A stretch of DNA of 64,000 bases from Thalassomonas sp. RHCl1 (GTDB taxonomy: Bacteria; Pseudomonadota; Gammaproteobacteria; Enterobacterales; Alteromonadaceae), in contig NZ_CANDNZ010000002.1 in assembly GCF_947387555.1 (NCBI RefSeq), positions 979,979 to 1,043,978 of the forward strand. The letters run 5' to 3'. Shown here in pieces: positions 54,417-64,000 of the stretch; positions within the stretch are counted from its first letter, which is position 1, and the number at the start of each line of letters is the position of its first letter. The notes beneath the pieces were generated by a model. That model saw only the letters and a list, made by a program, of their open reading frames with translations, did no database searches and was not told the origin of the DNA. A program made the position numbers and the translations under genes.

Positions 54417-55396
54417 AACATATACTCCAGCAAAAGTCATATCTTGAATATGATTTGTTTGCCTTGCTGCGGGCCATTGAACGCCTCAGTCCCCTCTATC
54501 CCGGACTGGGCTGTTCCAAAACGCCAAGGGATGATCCGGTGCGCCTGGGACAAAGTCCGTTACTGGCATTTTTTCCTTCTGCTATCAGCGAAATAAAAAA
54601 ACATCCGGATAAACACTTATATAAAATTAAAAACAGTTACTGGGGGCTTTTTGGCTGCAACGGCCCGCTGCCCACGCATCTGAGCGAATATGCACTGCAA
54701 CGAAAAATAGCGAAAAAAGATCTCACCTTATGTGAATTTGCCGACATTTTTCATCACAGGTTATTATCCCTGTATTACCGTGCCTGGAAAACCGGGCAAG
54801 CGAGTCTGCATTTCGATAAAAGCACCAATAACGAATTTCATAAATATATCAGCGCCTTATCCCGAAGTAACAGCACAGATCAGCAAAAGCAAACCACTGC
54901 GCTGCTCTATTGTGGTTTACTGACCAATAAAAATACCAGTTTGGCCCTTGCCGAGCAGATGCTTACCGGGCAGCTGGAGGTAACCACCAAGATCTTACCC
55001 ATGCAGGGACAATGGTTACAGATAGATGCCAAAGATCTCAGCCTGCTAGGCAAAAGCAACAACCGTTTAGGCAAAAGCGCCATTAACGGCAGGCATGTTT
55101 TTGACCGCTTAAATAAGCTCAGTCTGTGCCTGTCCAGGCTGAGCTTAAGCCAATACTTAAGCTTTTTACCCCGGGGAGCAGGGCACAGGGAGCTCTGCAG
55201 CTTAATCAACCTGCTGGTGCCCAGAGAAATGACCATTGAAGTGCAATTGACATTAAGGCCGGGGCAAGCAACATCAAGCCATTTAAAAAATAACACCCGC
55301 CTCGGTTTTAACAGCTGGCTGGGCAATCACTCCCGGCAGACAGCAAGAATGGCAGAGCAACAAAAGTCTTATTTACTGCAACGCGAGTCACCTTAA
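54380..55396 (+). CDS. tssG: TssG, T6SS baseplate wedge protein
   Basis: 338 residues, from a TTG at 54380 supported by AAGGAG about 9 bases upstream. The TssG pattern is seen in DLFALLRAIERLSPLYPGLG, DDPVRLGQSPLLAFFPSAI and YWGLFGCNGPLPTHLSEYAL. It pairs with TssF in the baseplate. It overlaps the tssF end by 37 bases. Confidence 0.94.
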   Translation: MAGTHGNENEFIKHILQQKSYLEYDLFALLRAIERLSPLYPGLGCSKTPRDDPVRLGQSPLLAFFPSAISEIKKHPDKHLYKIKNSYWGLFGCNGPLPTHLSEYALQRKIAKKDLTLCEFADIFHHRLLSLYYRAWKTGQASLHFDKSTNNEFHKYISALSRSNSTDQQKQTTALLYCGLLTNKNTSLALAEQMLTGQLEVTTKILPMQGQWLQIDAKDLSLLGKSNNRLGKSAINGRHVFDRLNKLSLCLSRLSLSQYLSFLPRGAGHRELCSLINLLVPREMTIEVQLTLRPGQATSSHLKNNTRLGFNSWLGNHSRQTARMAEQQKSYLLQRESP

Positions 55397-55408
55397 CGGA
55401 GCAAAGTT

Positions 55409-58138
55409 ATGGCAGAGATCAGCAGGATATGTTTATTTGGCAAACTTAACTCACTGGCATTTAAAGCCGTTGAAAGCGCTACTGTTTTTTGTAAATTACG
55501 GGGGAATCCCTATGTGGAGATCAGTCACTGGCTACATCAGATCTTACAGCTGGATGACTCGGACTTACACCGCATCATCCAGCATTACCAACTCGATCTG
55601 GCGAAATTGCTCAAAGCACTGACCCAGTCGTTAGATCAATTACCCCGCGGTGCCAGCAGCATTTCCGATTTTTCCCACTTTCTTGAGCTGGCCATAGAAA
55701 GGGGCTGGGTCTACAGCAGCCTGGTTTATCAGCAAAGCCATATCCGCACCGGCACCTTACTGGTGGCCATGCTCAAAACCCCGGAATTGAAAAATATCCT
55801 AAACGCCATTTCCCCGCAGTTTGCCGGGATTAATGCCGAGTCTTTAAGCGATGAACTTGAAGATATTATTCAAGCGTCGTGCGAGCAGCATTTATCCGCC
55901 AATGATGCTTCTGATCCGGGGCGCCAGGCCCGGCAGCCGGGTGAAGCCAGCAGCGCCCTGCCCCTTGATAGTTCAAGTAGCCAGGGGGAAGGTGAAACCC
56001 TGAGCCGCTTTACCACAGATTTAACCGAGCAGGCAAAACAAGGCGGTTTAGATGCCATCGTGGGCCGGGATGAAGAAATCCGCCAGCTCATCGATATCCT
56101 GATGAGGCGTCGACAAAACAACCCGATCTTAACCGGTGAAGCCGGTGTCGGTAAAACCGCCGTGGTGGAAGGTTTTGCCCACAGGTTAAACAAAGGGGAT
56201 GTGCCCCCCAAGCTGCTCGGGGTGCGTTTAAAACTGCTCGATATCGGTTTACTGCAGGCCGGCGCCAGCATGAAAGGCGAATTTGAACACAGGCTCAAAC
56301 AGGTGATCGCTGAAGTGCAATCCTCCCCTGTGCCGGTTATTTTATTTATCGATGAAGCCCATACTTTGATCGGCGCAGGTGGCAGCGCCGGCACTTCGGA
56401 TGCCGCCAATCTGCTCAAACCTGCCCTGGCGCGGGGAACCTTAAAAACCATAGCGGCAACGACCTGGGCGGAATACAAAAAGCACATAGAAAAAGATCCC
56501 GCCCTCACCCGGCGCTTCCAGGTGGTAAAAGTTGCCGAGCCGGATGAGGAAAAAGCCGTGATCATGCTGCGCAATCTCACCGGGCCCCTGCAACAGCACC
56601 ATCAGGTAGATATCCTGGATGAAGCGGTCGAAGCCGCAGTAAAGCTCTCCGCCCGCTACATCAGTGCCCGCCAGCTGCCGGATAAGGCGGTCAGTTTACT
56701 CGACACCGCCTGCGCCCGGGTAGCCATCAGCCAGCACGCCACCCCGCCGCAGCTCGAAGACAGCCAACGGCAAATCGAGCAGCTTAACCTGGAGCAAGAT
56801 ATTTTAACCGAGGAAACCCGCCTCGGACACAATCATACAAAAAAACTGACCGCAGTCGACAAGGCACTGGCACAACAAACCAGCCTCGCCGCCGAGCTAA
56901 GCAAACGCTGGCAGCAAGAAATCGACCTGGTTGAGGAAATCGCCGCTTATAAGCAGGAGCTCAGTGAGCTTACTCCCGGCTCAGCCGCCAATTCAGGCAA
57001 AGAGCAAATAACAAAAGCAACAGAGCATGAACGGAAACAGGACAAAAAGCACGCGGGGTTATCGAAAAAACTAACCTTAGCGCAAACGGCTTTACAGACA
57101 TTGCAGCGGGAAGACCCCCTGGTTTTGCCAGCGGTAGATTATCAGGCGGTAGCCTCGGTTGTCGCCGACTGGACCGGGATCCCTGTGGGTAAAATGGTGA
57201 AAGACGAAGTAGAAAATATCCTTAAGCTCAGCGACATCCTGGGCCGGCGGGTGATCGGCCAGGACCATGCGATGGAGATGATCAGCAAACGCATTCAAAC
57301 CGCCAGGGCCGGATTGGATAACCCCAACAAACCCATAGGCGTTTTTATGCTGTGCGGCCCTTCCGGGGTCGGAAAAACCGAGACCGCACTGGCCCTGGCA
57401 GAAGCCATGTATGGCGGAGAGCATAACCTGATCACCATCAACATGAGTGAGTTTCAGGAAGCCCATACCGTATCAACCCTAAAGGGCGCCCCACCGGGAT
57501 ATGTCGGTTACGGCGAAGGCGGCATACTCACCGAAGCCGTGCGCAGAAAACCCTATTCCGTCGTGCTGCTGGATGAAATTGAAAAAGCCCATGCGGATGT
57601 CCATGAGATTTTTTTTCAGGTCTTTGATAAAGGCATTATGGAAGACAGCGAAGGCAGGTTGATCGACTTTAAAAATACCCTGATCCTGCTTACCTCCAAT
57701 GTCGGCAGCGAATTAATCATACGTTTGTGCCGGGATCCGGCGTTAATGCCAAAGCCGCAAGGCATGAACCAGGCGTTACGTGCCCCTTTGCTAAAAGTTT
57801 TCCCGCCTGCGCTGTTAGGGCGCCTGGTGACCATTGCCTTTTATCCGCTATCACCAGAGATGCTGTCGGCCATTGCCCGGCTGCAACTTGAGCGTATTAA
57901 AAAGCGGGTCGCACTCGAGCATCAACTCCCCTTTGACTATGATGATAAGGTGATAGCACTTATCGTTTCCCGCTGCGCCGAGCTTGAAAGCGGCGGCCGT
58001 ATGATAGATGACATCCTGACCAACTCCTTGCTGCCGGCCATTAGCCGCCATTACCTGAACAGCCTGCTTGAAGGAAAAGCGCTGAAACAGATCTCGGTGC
58101 GGGTAAAAGAGAATGAATTTATTTATGACTACCAATAA
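55409..58138 (+). CDS. clpV: TssH/ClpV, T6SS sheath-recycling AAA+ ATPase
   Basis: 909 residues. The N-terminal double Clp-N domain (1-160) is followed by a linker and first AAA+ domain with GEAGVGKTAVVEG and FIDEAHTLIGAGG. The middle coiled coil (about 450-570) leads to the second AAA+ domain with CGPSGVGKTETALAL and LLDEIEKAHADVHEIFF. It unfolds contracted TssB for reuse. Both Walker A and B sites are intact. It begins 12 bases after tssG. Confidence 0.96.
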   Translation: MAEISRICLFGKLNSLAFKAVESATVFCKLRGNPYVEISHWLHQILQLDDSDLHRIIQHYQLDLAKLLKALTQSLDQLPRGASSISDFSHFLELAIERGWVYSSLVYQQSHIRTGTLLVAMLKTPELKNILNAISPQFAGINAESLSDELEDIIQASCEQHLSANDASDPGRQARQPGEASSALPLDSSSSQGEGETLSRFTTDLTEQAKQGGLDAIVGRDEEIRQLIDILMRRRQNNPILTGEAGVGKTAVVEGFAHRLNKGDVPPKLLGVRLKLLDIGLLQAGASMKGEFEHRLKQVIAEVQSSPVPVILFIDEAHTLIGAGGSAGTSDAANLLKPALARGTLKTIAATTWAEYKKHIEKDPALTRRFQVVKVAEPDEEKAVIMLRNLTGPLQQHHQVDILDEAVEAAVKLSARYISARQLPDKAVSLLDTACARVAISQHATPPQLEDSQRQIEQLNLEQDILTEETRLGHNHTKKLTAVDKALAQQTSLAAELSKRWQQEIDLVEEIAAYKQELSELTPGSAANSGKEQITKATEHERKQDKKHAGLSKKLTLAQTALQTLQREDPLVLPAVDYQAVASVVADWTGIPVGKMVKDEVENILKLSDILGRRVIGQDHAMEMISKRIQTARAGLDNPNKPIGVFMLCGPSGVGKTETALALAEAMYGGEHNLITINMSEFQEAHTVSTLKGAPPGYVGYGEGGILTEAVRRKPYSVVLLDEIEKAHADVHEIFFQVFDKGIMEDSEGRLIDFKNTLILLTSNVGSELIIRLCRDPALMPKPQGMNQALRAPLLKVFPPALLGRLVTIAFYPLSPEMLSAIARLQLERIKKRVALEHQLPFDYDDKVIALIVSRCAELESGGRMIDDILTNSLLPAISRHYLNSLLEGKALKQISVRVKENEFIYDYQ

Positions 58139-58167
58139 CAGATGATCAGTAACGGACAGGTAATAAA

Positions 58168-58956
58168 ATGGACTCGCTGAAAAACAAAACCCTGTGGGAC
58201 TGGATGGGACTGCTGTTTATACCTATGGCCTTGCTCATCGGCGGCTACCTGCTTAACCAAAGCCAGATCAAACAGCAAAATAACATTGAAGAAGAGCGTA
58301 TCAAGAGGCAAAACCAGCTTGAAAGCCGGCGTATCAGTGAGCAGCGTTTTATTGAGGATGAGCGTAACTATATCAATATTCTCAATAACTTTCGCCGATC
58401 TATTACCGATCTGATGATTAACGGCAGCCTTAATGACAGCGGCTATCACCCGGTTTCGGTACAGGCAGCCACGGCACTGACCGCTTCCACCGCCCCGCAG
58501 CTGGACGGTGAAAGAAAGGGGCAAATGATTATTTTTTTATATAATGCCCGGTTGATCATGAAAGACAATCCTAGAATTTATTTAGCGGATATCGATTTAT
58601 CCGGGGCAAATCTGGCCAATACCCGTCTTGTTGGCATTAATCTGAGAAAAAGCAATTTAGCACAAGCCAAATTTACCAATGCCGATTTAACCCAGGCCAA
58701 TTTTACTTCGGCGCAGTTGGCCGATGCCGATCTGAGCCAGAGTAAATTAATCGCCACGAATTTCACCGACGCCAGGCTAAGGGGCACCATCATCAGCGAG
58801 CACCCTGCCCACAGCTCGATAAAAGAAAACCAGGAGTTAATTGAAAGCCTAAGCCGGGCTCAACATTGGCAAGAGGCAGTTTTAAGCCCGCCATTACAAG
58901 CAAGACTCAAGCATTTACAACCAAGTAAAGAAACCGCCAAAGATAAAAAGCCCTGA
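58168..58956 (+). CDS. Membrane-anchored pentapeptide-repeat protein
   Basis: 262 residues. One membrane segment (WMGLLFIPMALLIGGYLL) lies near the N-terminus, followed by a charged coiled coil and then about 13 pentapeptide repeats (ADIDLSGANLANTRL onward to NFTDARLRGT, about residues 140-212). Pentapeptide repeats fold as a right-handed beta-helix, sometimes as DNA mimic or scaffold. It lies 29 bases after clpV in the same direction. A link to T6SS is inferred from location only. Confidence 0.82.
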   Translation: MDSLKNKTLWDWMGLLFIPMALLIGGYLLNQSQIKQQNNIEEERIKRQNQLESRRISEQRFIEDERNYINILNNFRRSITDLMINGSLNDSGYHPVSVQAATALTASTAPQLDGERKGQMIIFLYNARLIMKDNPRIYLADIDLSGANLANTRLVGINLRKSNLAQAKFTNADLTQANFTSAQLADADLSQSKLIATNFTDARLRGTIISEHPAHSSIKENQELIESLSRAQHWQEAVLSPPLQARLKHLQPSKETAKDKKP

Positions 58957-58982
58957 CATTTAAACGCATATTTTTCCAGTAT

Positions 58983-59231
58983 TTAATTATCATGAGCAGC
59001 ATTTAAGGCCTGCACGACAAAGCGCTCTATACTGTGTATGGAATTGCCGCTTTTCGGGCCGGGTAAAAACACACCGCTGTCGGTGAGATGATAGATATTA
59101 AAATGACTGCCGTTTTCACACACGGCAAAACGTTTAGCCTCCCGATGAAAATAAATCCTGCTTTTATCTTCCCGGGTCACCTGATATTCGGGGCAGCCCT
59201 TAATCGCCCGTTTAATTAACTCAAAGTCCAT
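58983..59231 (-). CDS. Small hypothetical protein
   Basis: 82 residues, soluble, with two Cys. The middle reads as a compact beta-rich fold (SRIYFHREAKRFAVCENGSHFNIYHLTDSG). No family recognised. It is convergent with the pentapeptide gene. Confidence 0.65.
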   Translation of the reverse strand: MDFELIKRAIKGCPEYQVTREDKSRIYFHREAKRFAVCENGSHFNIYHLTDSGVFLPGPKSGNSIHSIERFVVQALNAAHDN

Positions 59232-59345
59232 TTTCAGTTTGTTATCTTGCCTTAAGGTATAATTACTTTAATCAATACAAAAGCATATCGCAAAACCTTT
59301 CATGTAAAAATAATGCTGCCCGCGCTAAAGCCGTCGCCGGCAGCC

Positions 59346-60944
59346 TTATTGATAAAGGGTTACCCGCTCTTGCTGACTTTTATCATCAAGATCCTGATAT
59401 AACATACCCCGGTTACGCCCCGCGGCCTTTGCCGCATACAGTGCCAGATCCGCCCGGTGCAACACCTGCTGATAACTTTCAGCAACCGGTATTTGTGAAA
59501 AATCCGTATAAATGGCCCCGCCAACACTGATGGTGACATACATTTGCGTATCCGACGCAGGATGGGGTATTTCCAGGCGACGGACACAGTTGATAATTTT
59601 TTCAACATTATGACGCAAGCCGTCAACATCGGTATTACTGATCACTATGACAAATTCTTCGCCGCCATAGCGGGCCACCAGATCATCCGCCCGGTGCATA
59701 CAATTTTGCAATGCCCGGGCTACCTGAGCCAGGGCTTCATCTCCCTTTTGGTGGCCATAAAAGTCATTAAATGCCTTAAAATGATCAATATCACACATAA
59801 TCACCGCCAAAGGAGAGCGGTTTCTTTGCATCAACAGCCACTGGTGTTCGATATGGCCGACAAAGGCCCTGCGGTTGGCAATTTTCGTCAAGTGATCGAG
59901 CAAAGACAAATCTTCAAGCAATTGTTTTTGCTTATTGACTATCTCCACCAGAGCATTAAATCTTTGCGCCGCCTTATCCATTTCATAAATATTAAAACGC
60001 ACATGCAAGGGTTTTAATTTGTTACTGACCGCCATTTCCTTCATACGCTCAATAACCACTTCTAACCGGGTTACCAAAAGTTTATTGGTGGTAAGCACAC
60101 CAAGGAACAGCAAAAGCAGCAATATCGACAACACAATAATAAAGTGGCTGTCGATTAATTCCATGGTGATGGCTCTATCATGGCCTATGGTCAGTAAGAT
60201 CACCGGTTTACCATTGATATCGCGGATCAGCCGCTGGCGCTGATAAGAAAAAGCTTCGCTGCTGGCGGGCAAAGCCAGCCCCGGAATATCCTGGTATTGC
60301 TCACCCTCTTTGACTACCCTGGCCCGGATATCCAGGTTTAATTTCTCTGACATGGCCTCAAAGCGGCTTTCACGCAGTTTATGGATAAACACCAGGGCAC
60401 CGATATTGTCGCCACTTTTGTCTGAATGCCTGATTTGTGTCGCAGAAAAGGCCACCGGGCCAAGTTGACTGGCTAAAATCCCGGTTCGGTTAGGTACCCC
60501 TAAATATTCCTGGCTTGGCAGTACCAATTTATTCTCGGGATATTTTTCAAAATCAAACAGATCCGAAGAATAACTTTTGCCGGTTAAGTGATCGTAGCTT
60601 TTTGAAAACACCAGCTTAAAATCCCGATCCAGGTAAAAAACCCCGTCATAAGCCAAGGTAATAAAGCCGGGATCGCCGTAGTTTTCGGCAATAAACTCGG
60701 CATTGGGCTTTTGCATAAAGCGATAGTTGCTGTCCCAGACGGCATAATCATAATTTACCGCCTGATTGCGGGTGATTTCACTGGAAATTTCATGCTTTAA
60801 TGCCGCCAGCTGGCGATCATGCAGCAGGGAGAGCGTAGCTTCAAAGCGGGGAATTTCGATAAAATAGCGATAACCAAGTAAAGCAATTGTTAAAATGCAA
60901 ATAAAAATAAACAGGTAAATCAGGACTATTTTTCGAAACTTCAT
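59346..60944 (-). CDS. Membrane diguanylate cyclase with CHASE4-type sensor
   Basis: 532 residues from the ATG at 60944; an in-frame TTG at 60956 is less likely. Membrane segments at about 5-27 and 265-290 flank a periplasmic domain with NYDYAVWDSNYRFM and YDGVFYLDRDFKLVFS, matching CHASE4. The GGDEF domain follows (LLDHLTKIANRRAF) with an intact GGEEF active site and an RADD inhibitory site five residues before it. It makes c-di-GMP under feedback control. The PilZ protein at 35469-36734 is one possible reader. Confidence 0.92.
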   Translation of the reverse strand: MKFRKIVLIYLFIFICILTIALLGYRYFIEIPRFEATLSLLHDRQLAALKHEISSEITRNQAVNYDYAVWDSNYRFMQKPNAEFIAENYGDPGFITLAYDGVFYLDRDFKLVFSKSYDHLTGKSYSSDLFDFEKYPENKLVLPSQEYLGVPNRTGILASQLGPVAFSATQIRHSDKSGDNIGALVFIHKLRESRFEAMSEKLNLDIRARVVKEGEQYQDIPGLALPASSEAFSYQRQRLIRDINGKPVILLTIGHDRAITMELIDSHFIIVLSILLLLLFLGVLTTNKLLVTRLEVVIERMKEMAVSNKLKPLHVRFNIYEMDKAAQRFNALVEIVNKQKQLLEDLSLLDHLTKIANRRAFVGHIEHQWLLMQRNRSPLAVIMCDIDHFKAFNDFYGHQKGDEALAQVARALQNCMHRADDLVARYGGEEFVIVISNTDVDGLRHNVEKIINCVRRLEIPHPASDTQMYVTISVGGAIYTDFSQIPVAESYQQVLHRADLALYAAKAAGRNRGMLYQDLDDKSQQERVTLYQ

Positions 60945-61215
60945 CAATAAGATCAACCTTATACAGCAAATAGAGAATGTTCAGGACTATAAGATTTCCT
61001 TTCATTGGCCATTGATAACAGACAATTTACTTTAAGACAAAGCGTAAAAGAAGAAAAGCATAATCGTGCCCGCGGCCGGAGAAATTGTCAGCCATGGCAG
61101 GATTTTTAAAACAAAGAGGATTAAATAGTGCAAATAAACACAAGCGATTCACTCAGCTGCCGCAGAAGCACTGCTCTTTTCCCGGCAGCCAATCCTTAGG
61201 TTTTACCCTTATTTG

Positions 61216-61653
61216 CTAAGGCACTAAAACAATAGGGATACCTATGCAATGGGCAAGTTTATTGGCAACACTGCCCAGTAATAAATCAGTAATGCGTGAG
61301 CGGCCACGTCTGCCGACAAACAGCATATTGGCATGCTCAACCTTTACCCGTTCACGCAGCACTTCGACCGGCTCGCCCCACACCATTTCACAGTCGATAT
61401 TAACCCCGCTGTCTGCATATTTATCCTCTAAAGGGGCAAAGACATTTTTTTTCACATAGGCCTCTTCATCCTTGGTATTAACCGACGGCGTGACAAAACC
61501 TTCTGCCACTATCGGTTGCATCCGGGACCAGTCAAGGACATAGAGCAATTTAACCCGACTGCCGTTACTTTTGGCCAGGGTTACCGCCCTTTGCGTAGCC
61601 CGCTCGGACCATTCACTGCCGTCGATACCCACCAGATATAAATGCTTATCCAT
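61216..61653 (-). CDS. Universal stress protein (UspA family)
   Basis: 145 residues. It begins LYLVGIDGSEWSERATQRAVTLAK and has the ATP-binding GRRGRSRITDLLLGSVANKL loop near the end, matching the G-2x-G-9x-G(S/T) motif of ATP-binding UspA proteins. It acts in the cytoplasm in stress survival. Confidence 0.9.
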   Translation of the reverse strand: MDKHLYLVGIDGSEWSERATQRAVTLAKSNGSRVKLLYVLDWSRMQPIVAEGFVTPSVNTKDEEAYVKKNVFAPLEDKYADSGVNIDCEMVWGEPVEVLRERVKVEHANMLFVGRRGRSRITDLLLGSVANKLAHCIGIPIVLVP

Positions 61654-61864
61654 TTTACCCCCTTAAGTTTTCCGTTAACTAAAAGTATTATAAGCAGATT
61701 TATAAATAGCTTAGCTTTGATCATAGTCACTGCTCACGGCCAGGCCGTTTTTCTTGATGCCTGTGCCATTTACTCTGCTTGCCTGAGCTCAGCTGTTAAT
61801 AAAGATTATAATTTTGGGCTTTTTTTAAACAAGTTTTTCGCATAAGCTTATGCGCCAGATCAAA

Positions 61865-63436
61865 TTACTCTTGTGCGGTAAACTCCCGGCAGTGATAAAC
61901 GCTCCTTGCCAGGTGATTGCTGATCCTTTGCAGCCATCTCAGCGCCTCCATATACTCTGTCGCCCGCGGGACGGTGACTTTTCCCAGGGCAATATCCGTC
62001 ATGATCTTTTTTCTCACCGGCTCAAGTTGCTCAGCTAACTGTACACGCAGCTCCCGGGCAAGTTGATAGGCTTCACGCCAGCGTTCGCGCTGTAACGCTA
62101 CCACTAAAGACTCAAGGTGCCCGGAAATACCCAGCTGGATATTTTCCGGCAGCGCTAAGGCCGCCAGGTTTCTCACCTGAAAAATCTCTTGATCACAGCG
62201 CTGATGTAACCTGTGCAGATGATCTAAAACGTGAATCATGGCCAGTAACTTTGGCCATTCGGCTTGCTCGGTTTGCTGCAAATGGATCAGATCAACAAAC
62301 GCCCGGGTTTGCCTCAAAGCGGTTTGCAAACAGGGCAAATCATCGGACGAACCTTTAAAGCGCTGTGCCAATAGCTGCTTGATGTGCATGATCAAGTCGA
62401 TCAACTGCTGTTTACTCGAAGAAAACACGGCATTTACGGCAATACTCGGCTCAGACAAGAGACTTTTTTCCAGCTGCCCGGTATAGGGAGACGAGGCATC
62501 CGGCACGATTTTCATCATCAGCCGGGCAAAATATTCGCTAAACGGCAGCACCAACAGCACCCCGGCACCATTAAAAAAAGTATGAAAAGCCACCAGGGCG
62601 ATTTCGCCGTTGACCTGCAGTTGACCCGGGGCAAAATATTGCCAAACCCAGGTATAGGGCGTCAGCAGCAACAAGGCCGCCATTGCCGTGAGCAGGTTGT
62701 AGACCACATGTGCCCATCCGGTTCTGCGCGCTGCGCCGGATGTTCCTATGGTTGCCATCAGTGCGGTAATCGTGGTGCCGACGTCCATACCAATGACCAG
62801 CGCCGCCGCCTGGTTAAAATTAACCGCCCCGGCATAAAGGGCGGTAAGGGCCGCGGCAACGCCGGCACTGGAAGATTGGGTAACAACAGTGATCAGGATG
62901 CCCAGGACAACCAGCTTTAAACGTCCGGCAAAGGTATCCGGCGGAAATTGTGCCGGGGTCAGCAAGTTTTCCACGCCCGCCATGCCTTGTTGCATCATGG
63001 AAATGCCGACAAAAATCAAGCCAAAACCGGCTAGCGCTAAACCCAGGCTTGCCAGGCGTTTTCGGGCAAATAGTTTTAATATCGCCCCCAGGAAAATAAC
63101 CGGCAAGATCAAAGTGCCCAGTTTTAATTTAAAACCCAGCAATACCACCAACCAGCCGGTAATGGTGGTCCCGATATTAGCGCCGAAAATAATGCCCAAA
63201 GCACCGGAAAAGCTGATCAGCCCGGCACCGACAAAGCCGACGGCGGCCACCGTCGTGGCACTGGATGATTGTAAAATAGCAGTGCAGACAGCACCGGTAG
63301 CCGCACCGGAATAAGGACTGCGGGTAAAGTTTTTCAATGCCCGGCGCATGGCAGGTCCTGCCAGGGCGTGCAGGCCTTCGGTCATGATGATCATGCCAAG
63401 CAGGAAAATCCCCAGGCCACCTATGGCCTGAAGCAA
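61865..63436 (-). CDS. Na/Pi cotransporter family protein with PhoU-like C-terminus
   Basis: 523 residues. The two PNaS repeats are visible as TAILQSSSATTVAAVGFVGAG and VVTQSSSAGVAAALTALY, the QSSS motif being the substrate site in NptA-type symporters. About nine membrane segments cover residues 1-310. The last 180 residues are helical and PhoU-like. It probably moves phosphate with sodium at the inner membrane. Confidence 0.9.
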   Translation of the reverse strand: MLQAIGGLGIFLLGMIIMTEGLHALAGPAMRRALKNFTRSPYSGAATGAVCTAILQSSSATTVAAVGFVGAGLISFSGALGIIFGANIGTTITGWLVVLLGFKLKLGTLILPVIFLGAILKLFARKRLASLGLALAGFGLIFVGISMMQQGMAGVENLLTPAQFPPDTFAGRLKLVVLGILITVVTQSSSAGVAAALTALYAGAVNFNQAAALVIGMDVGTTITALMATIGTSGAARRTGWAHVVYNLLTAMAALLLLTPYTWVWQYFAPGQLQVNGEIALVAFHTFFNGAGVLLVLPFSEYFARLMMKIVPDASSPYTGQLEKSLLSEPSIAVNAVFSSSKQQLIDLIMHIKQLLAQRFKGSSDDLPCLQTALRQTRAFVDLIHLQQTEQAEWPKLLAMIHVLDHLHRLHQRCDQEIFQVRNLAALALPENIQLGISGHLESLVVALQRERWREAYQLARELRVQLAEQLEPVRKKIMTDIALGKVTVPRATEYMEALRWLQRISNHLARSVYHCREFTAQE

Positions 63437-63654
63437 AGTTAATAAGCTTGTTATGCGACAACTCCCTGTCAGCCGGGGATGTTATCAGCATAGCTGGCAA
63501 ATAAATTTTTGGTAAACGCAGATGATAAAATGCACGCCTGGCCGGCACGGAAATAAAAAGCGTCATCTGATTGAAATGACTTATAAATGATAGCTGCAAC
63601 TGACCGTTGACAAGACTGGGGTCTTTATTGATCCTGGGTATTAGCAGGGGGAAA
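63437..63654. other. Intergenic region before the tRNA cluster
   Basis: About 220 bases between the transporter start and the tRNA genes. No gene seen. Confidence 0.5.
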
Positions 63655-63730
63655 TGGAGCGGCTAACGAGACTCGAACTCGTGACATTCACGTTGGCAAC
63701 GTGATGCTCTACCAACTGAGCTACAGCCGC
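63655..63730 (-). tRNA. tRNA-Gly(GCC)
   Basis: 76 bases including the encoded CCA. The acceptor stem pairs GCGGCT with AGCCGC, the anticodon arm is CACGT-TGCCAA-CGTG with anticodon GCC, and the T arm contains GAGTTCGAGTCTC. Confidence 0.95.
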
Positions 63731-63780
63731 ATGTAGAACTTAATTTTTATGCTAATTTTACATCTTAACAGGTATTAAGA

Positions 63781-63867
63781 TGGTACCCGGGGCCGGACTT
63801 GAACCGGCACGCTGTTACCAGCGAGGGATTTTAAATCCCTTGTGTCTACCAATTCCACCACCCGGGC
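63781..63867 (-). tRNA. tRNA-Leu(TAA)
   Basis: 87 bases including CCA. The 7-bp acceptor stem pairs GCCCGGG with CCCGGGT (last pair G-T). The anticodon arm GGGAT-TTAAA-ATCCC gives TAA, and a long variable arm (CGCTGGTAACAGCG) identifies a class II tRNA. Confidence 0.95.
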
Positions 63868-63926
63868 AAAGTTTTCACTTGCCACTCGTTAATTTAAACG
63901 AAAGGTAGTTAATCGGATTAAGAAAA

Positions 63927-64000
63927 TGGAGCGGCTAACGAGACTCGAACTCGTGACATTCACGTTGGCAACGTGATGCTCTACCAACTGAGCTACAGCC
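63927..64000 (-). tRNA. tRNA-Gly(GCC), second copy, cut by the window edge
   Basis: Identical over all visible bases to the tRNA-Gly at 63655-63730. The last two bases of the 5' end fall beyond the window. Confidence 0.93.

Noticed and set aside
1..64000. CRISPR array, prophage or insertion sequence
   Set aside because: No regularly spaced repeats, phage structural genes or transposase were seen on either strand.
63655..64000. tRNA cluster as an integration site for a genomic island
   Set aside because: No integrase or duplicated tRNA 3' end was seen nearby in the window; the second tRNA-Gly is a full gene copy.

Overview
The window looks like chromosome of a marine, facultatively denitrifying gammaproteobacterium. 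Gene content and protein style suggest the Alteromonadales/Colwelliaceae, possibly near Thalassomonas; this is inference, because no rRNA or other typing marker is present.

Layout. 1-3.3 kb: 5' part of a PilY1-like type IV pilus tip protein (minus, running off the left edge). 3.7-10.8 kb: a RiPP-type peptide cluster with two tiny double-glycine precursors on opposite strands, a radical SAM enzyme, a HlyD-type adaptor, a C39 peptidase/ABC exporter and an S41-like protein. 10.9-14.1 kb: housekeeping and stress genes (CHMI-type isomerase, methyltransferase, RsuA-like pseudouridine synthase, YjdM, SymE). 14.3-18.3 kb: an AT-rich run of minus-strand genes separated by attC-like sites, i.e. an integron cassette array with no integrase in the window. 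18.6-33.8 kb: heme d1 nitrite respiration. nirN, nirS and an unusual NirT fusion are on minus; a hemerythrin and nirC-F-D-L-G-H-J-E are on plus, with FNR/DNR-like boxes. A probable AHH-type nuclease toxin and Imm11-like immunity pair sits inside this region, and a lysR/azoR deletion scar lies between the hemerythrin gene and nirC. 34-41 kb: mixed genes, including a DUF2235-PilZ fusion, an nrtS-MCP pair, a flavoprotein and FdxA. 41.3-59 kb: a type VI secretion locus (DUF6484, VgrG, Ser/Thr kinase on minus; TssA-B-C, Hcp, TagJ/ImpE, TssE-F-G, ClpV and a pentapeptide-repeat protein on plus) lacking the TssJKLM membrane complex. 59-64 kb: a CHASE4-GGDEF cyclase, a universal stress protein, a Na/Pi cotransporter, and a tRNA-Gly/tRNA-Leu/tRNA-Gly cluster.

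How the genes work together. The nir genes supply a cd1 nitrite reductase, a membrane multiheme donor, and most of the route from uroporphyrinogen III to heme d1. NrtS may move nitrate or nitrite. The RiPP cluster encodes peptide, modification, leader cleavage and export. The T6SS block encodes sheath, baseplate, tube, spike and recycling ATPase, plus a kinase likely to act in regulation. The most novel-looking parts are the two-precursor radical SAM RiPP locus, the attC array, the NirT fusion with a CX3CH site, and the DUF2235-PilZ protein.
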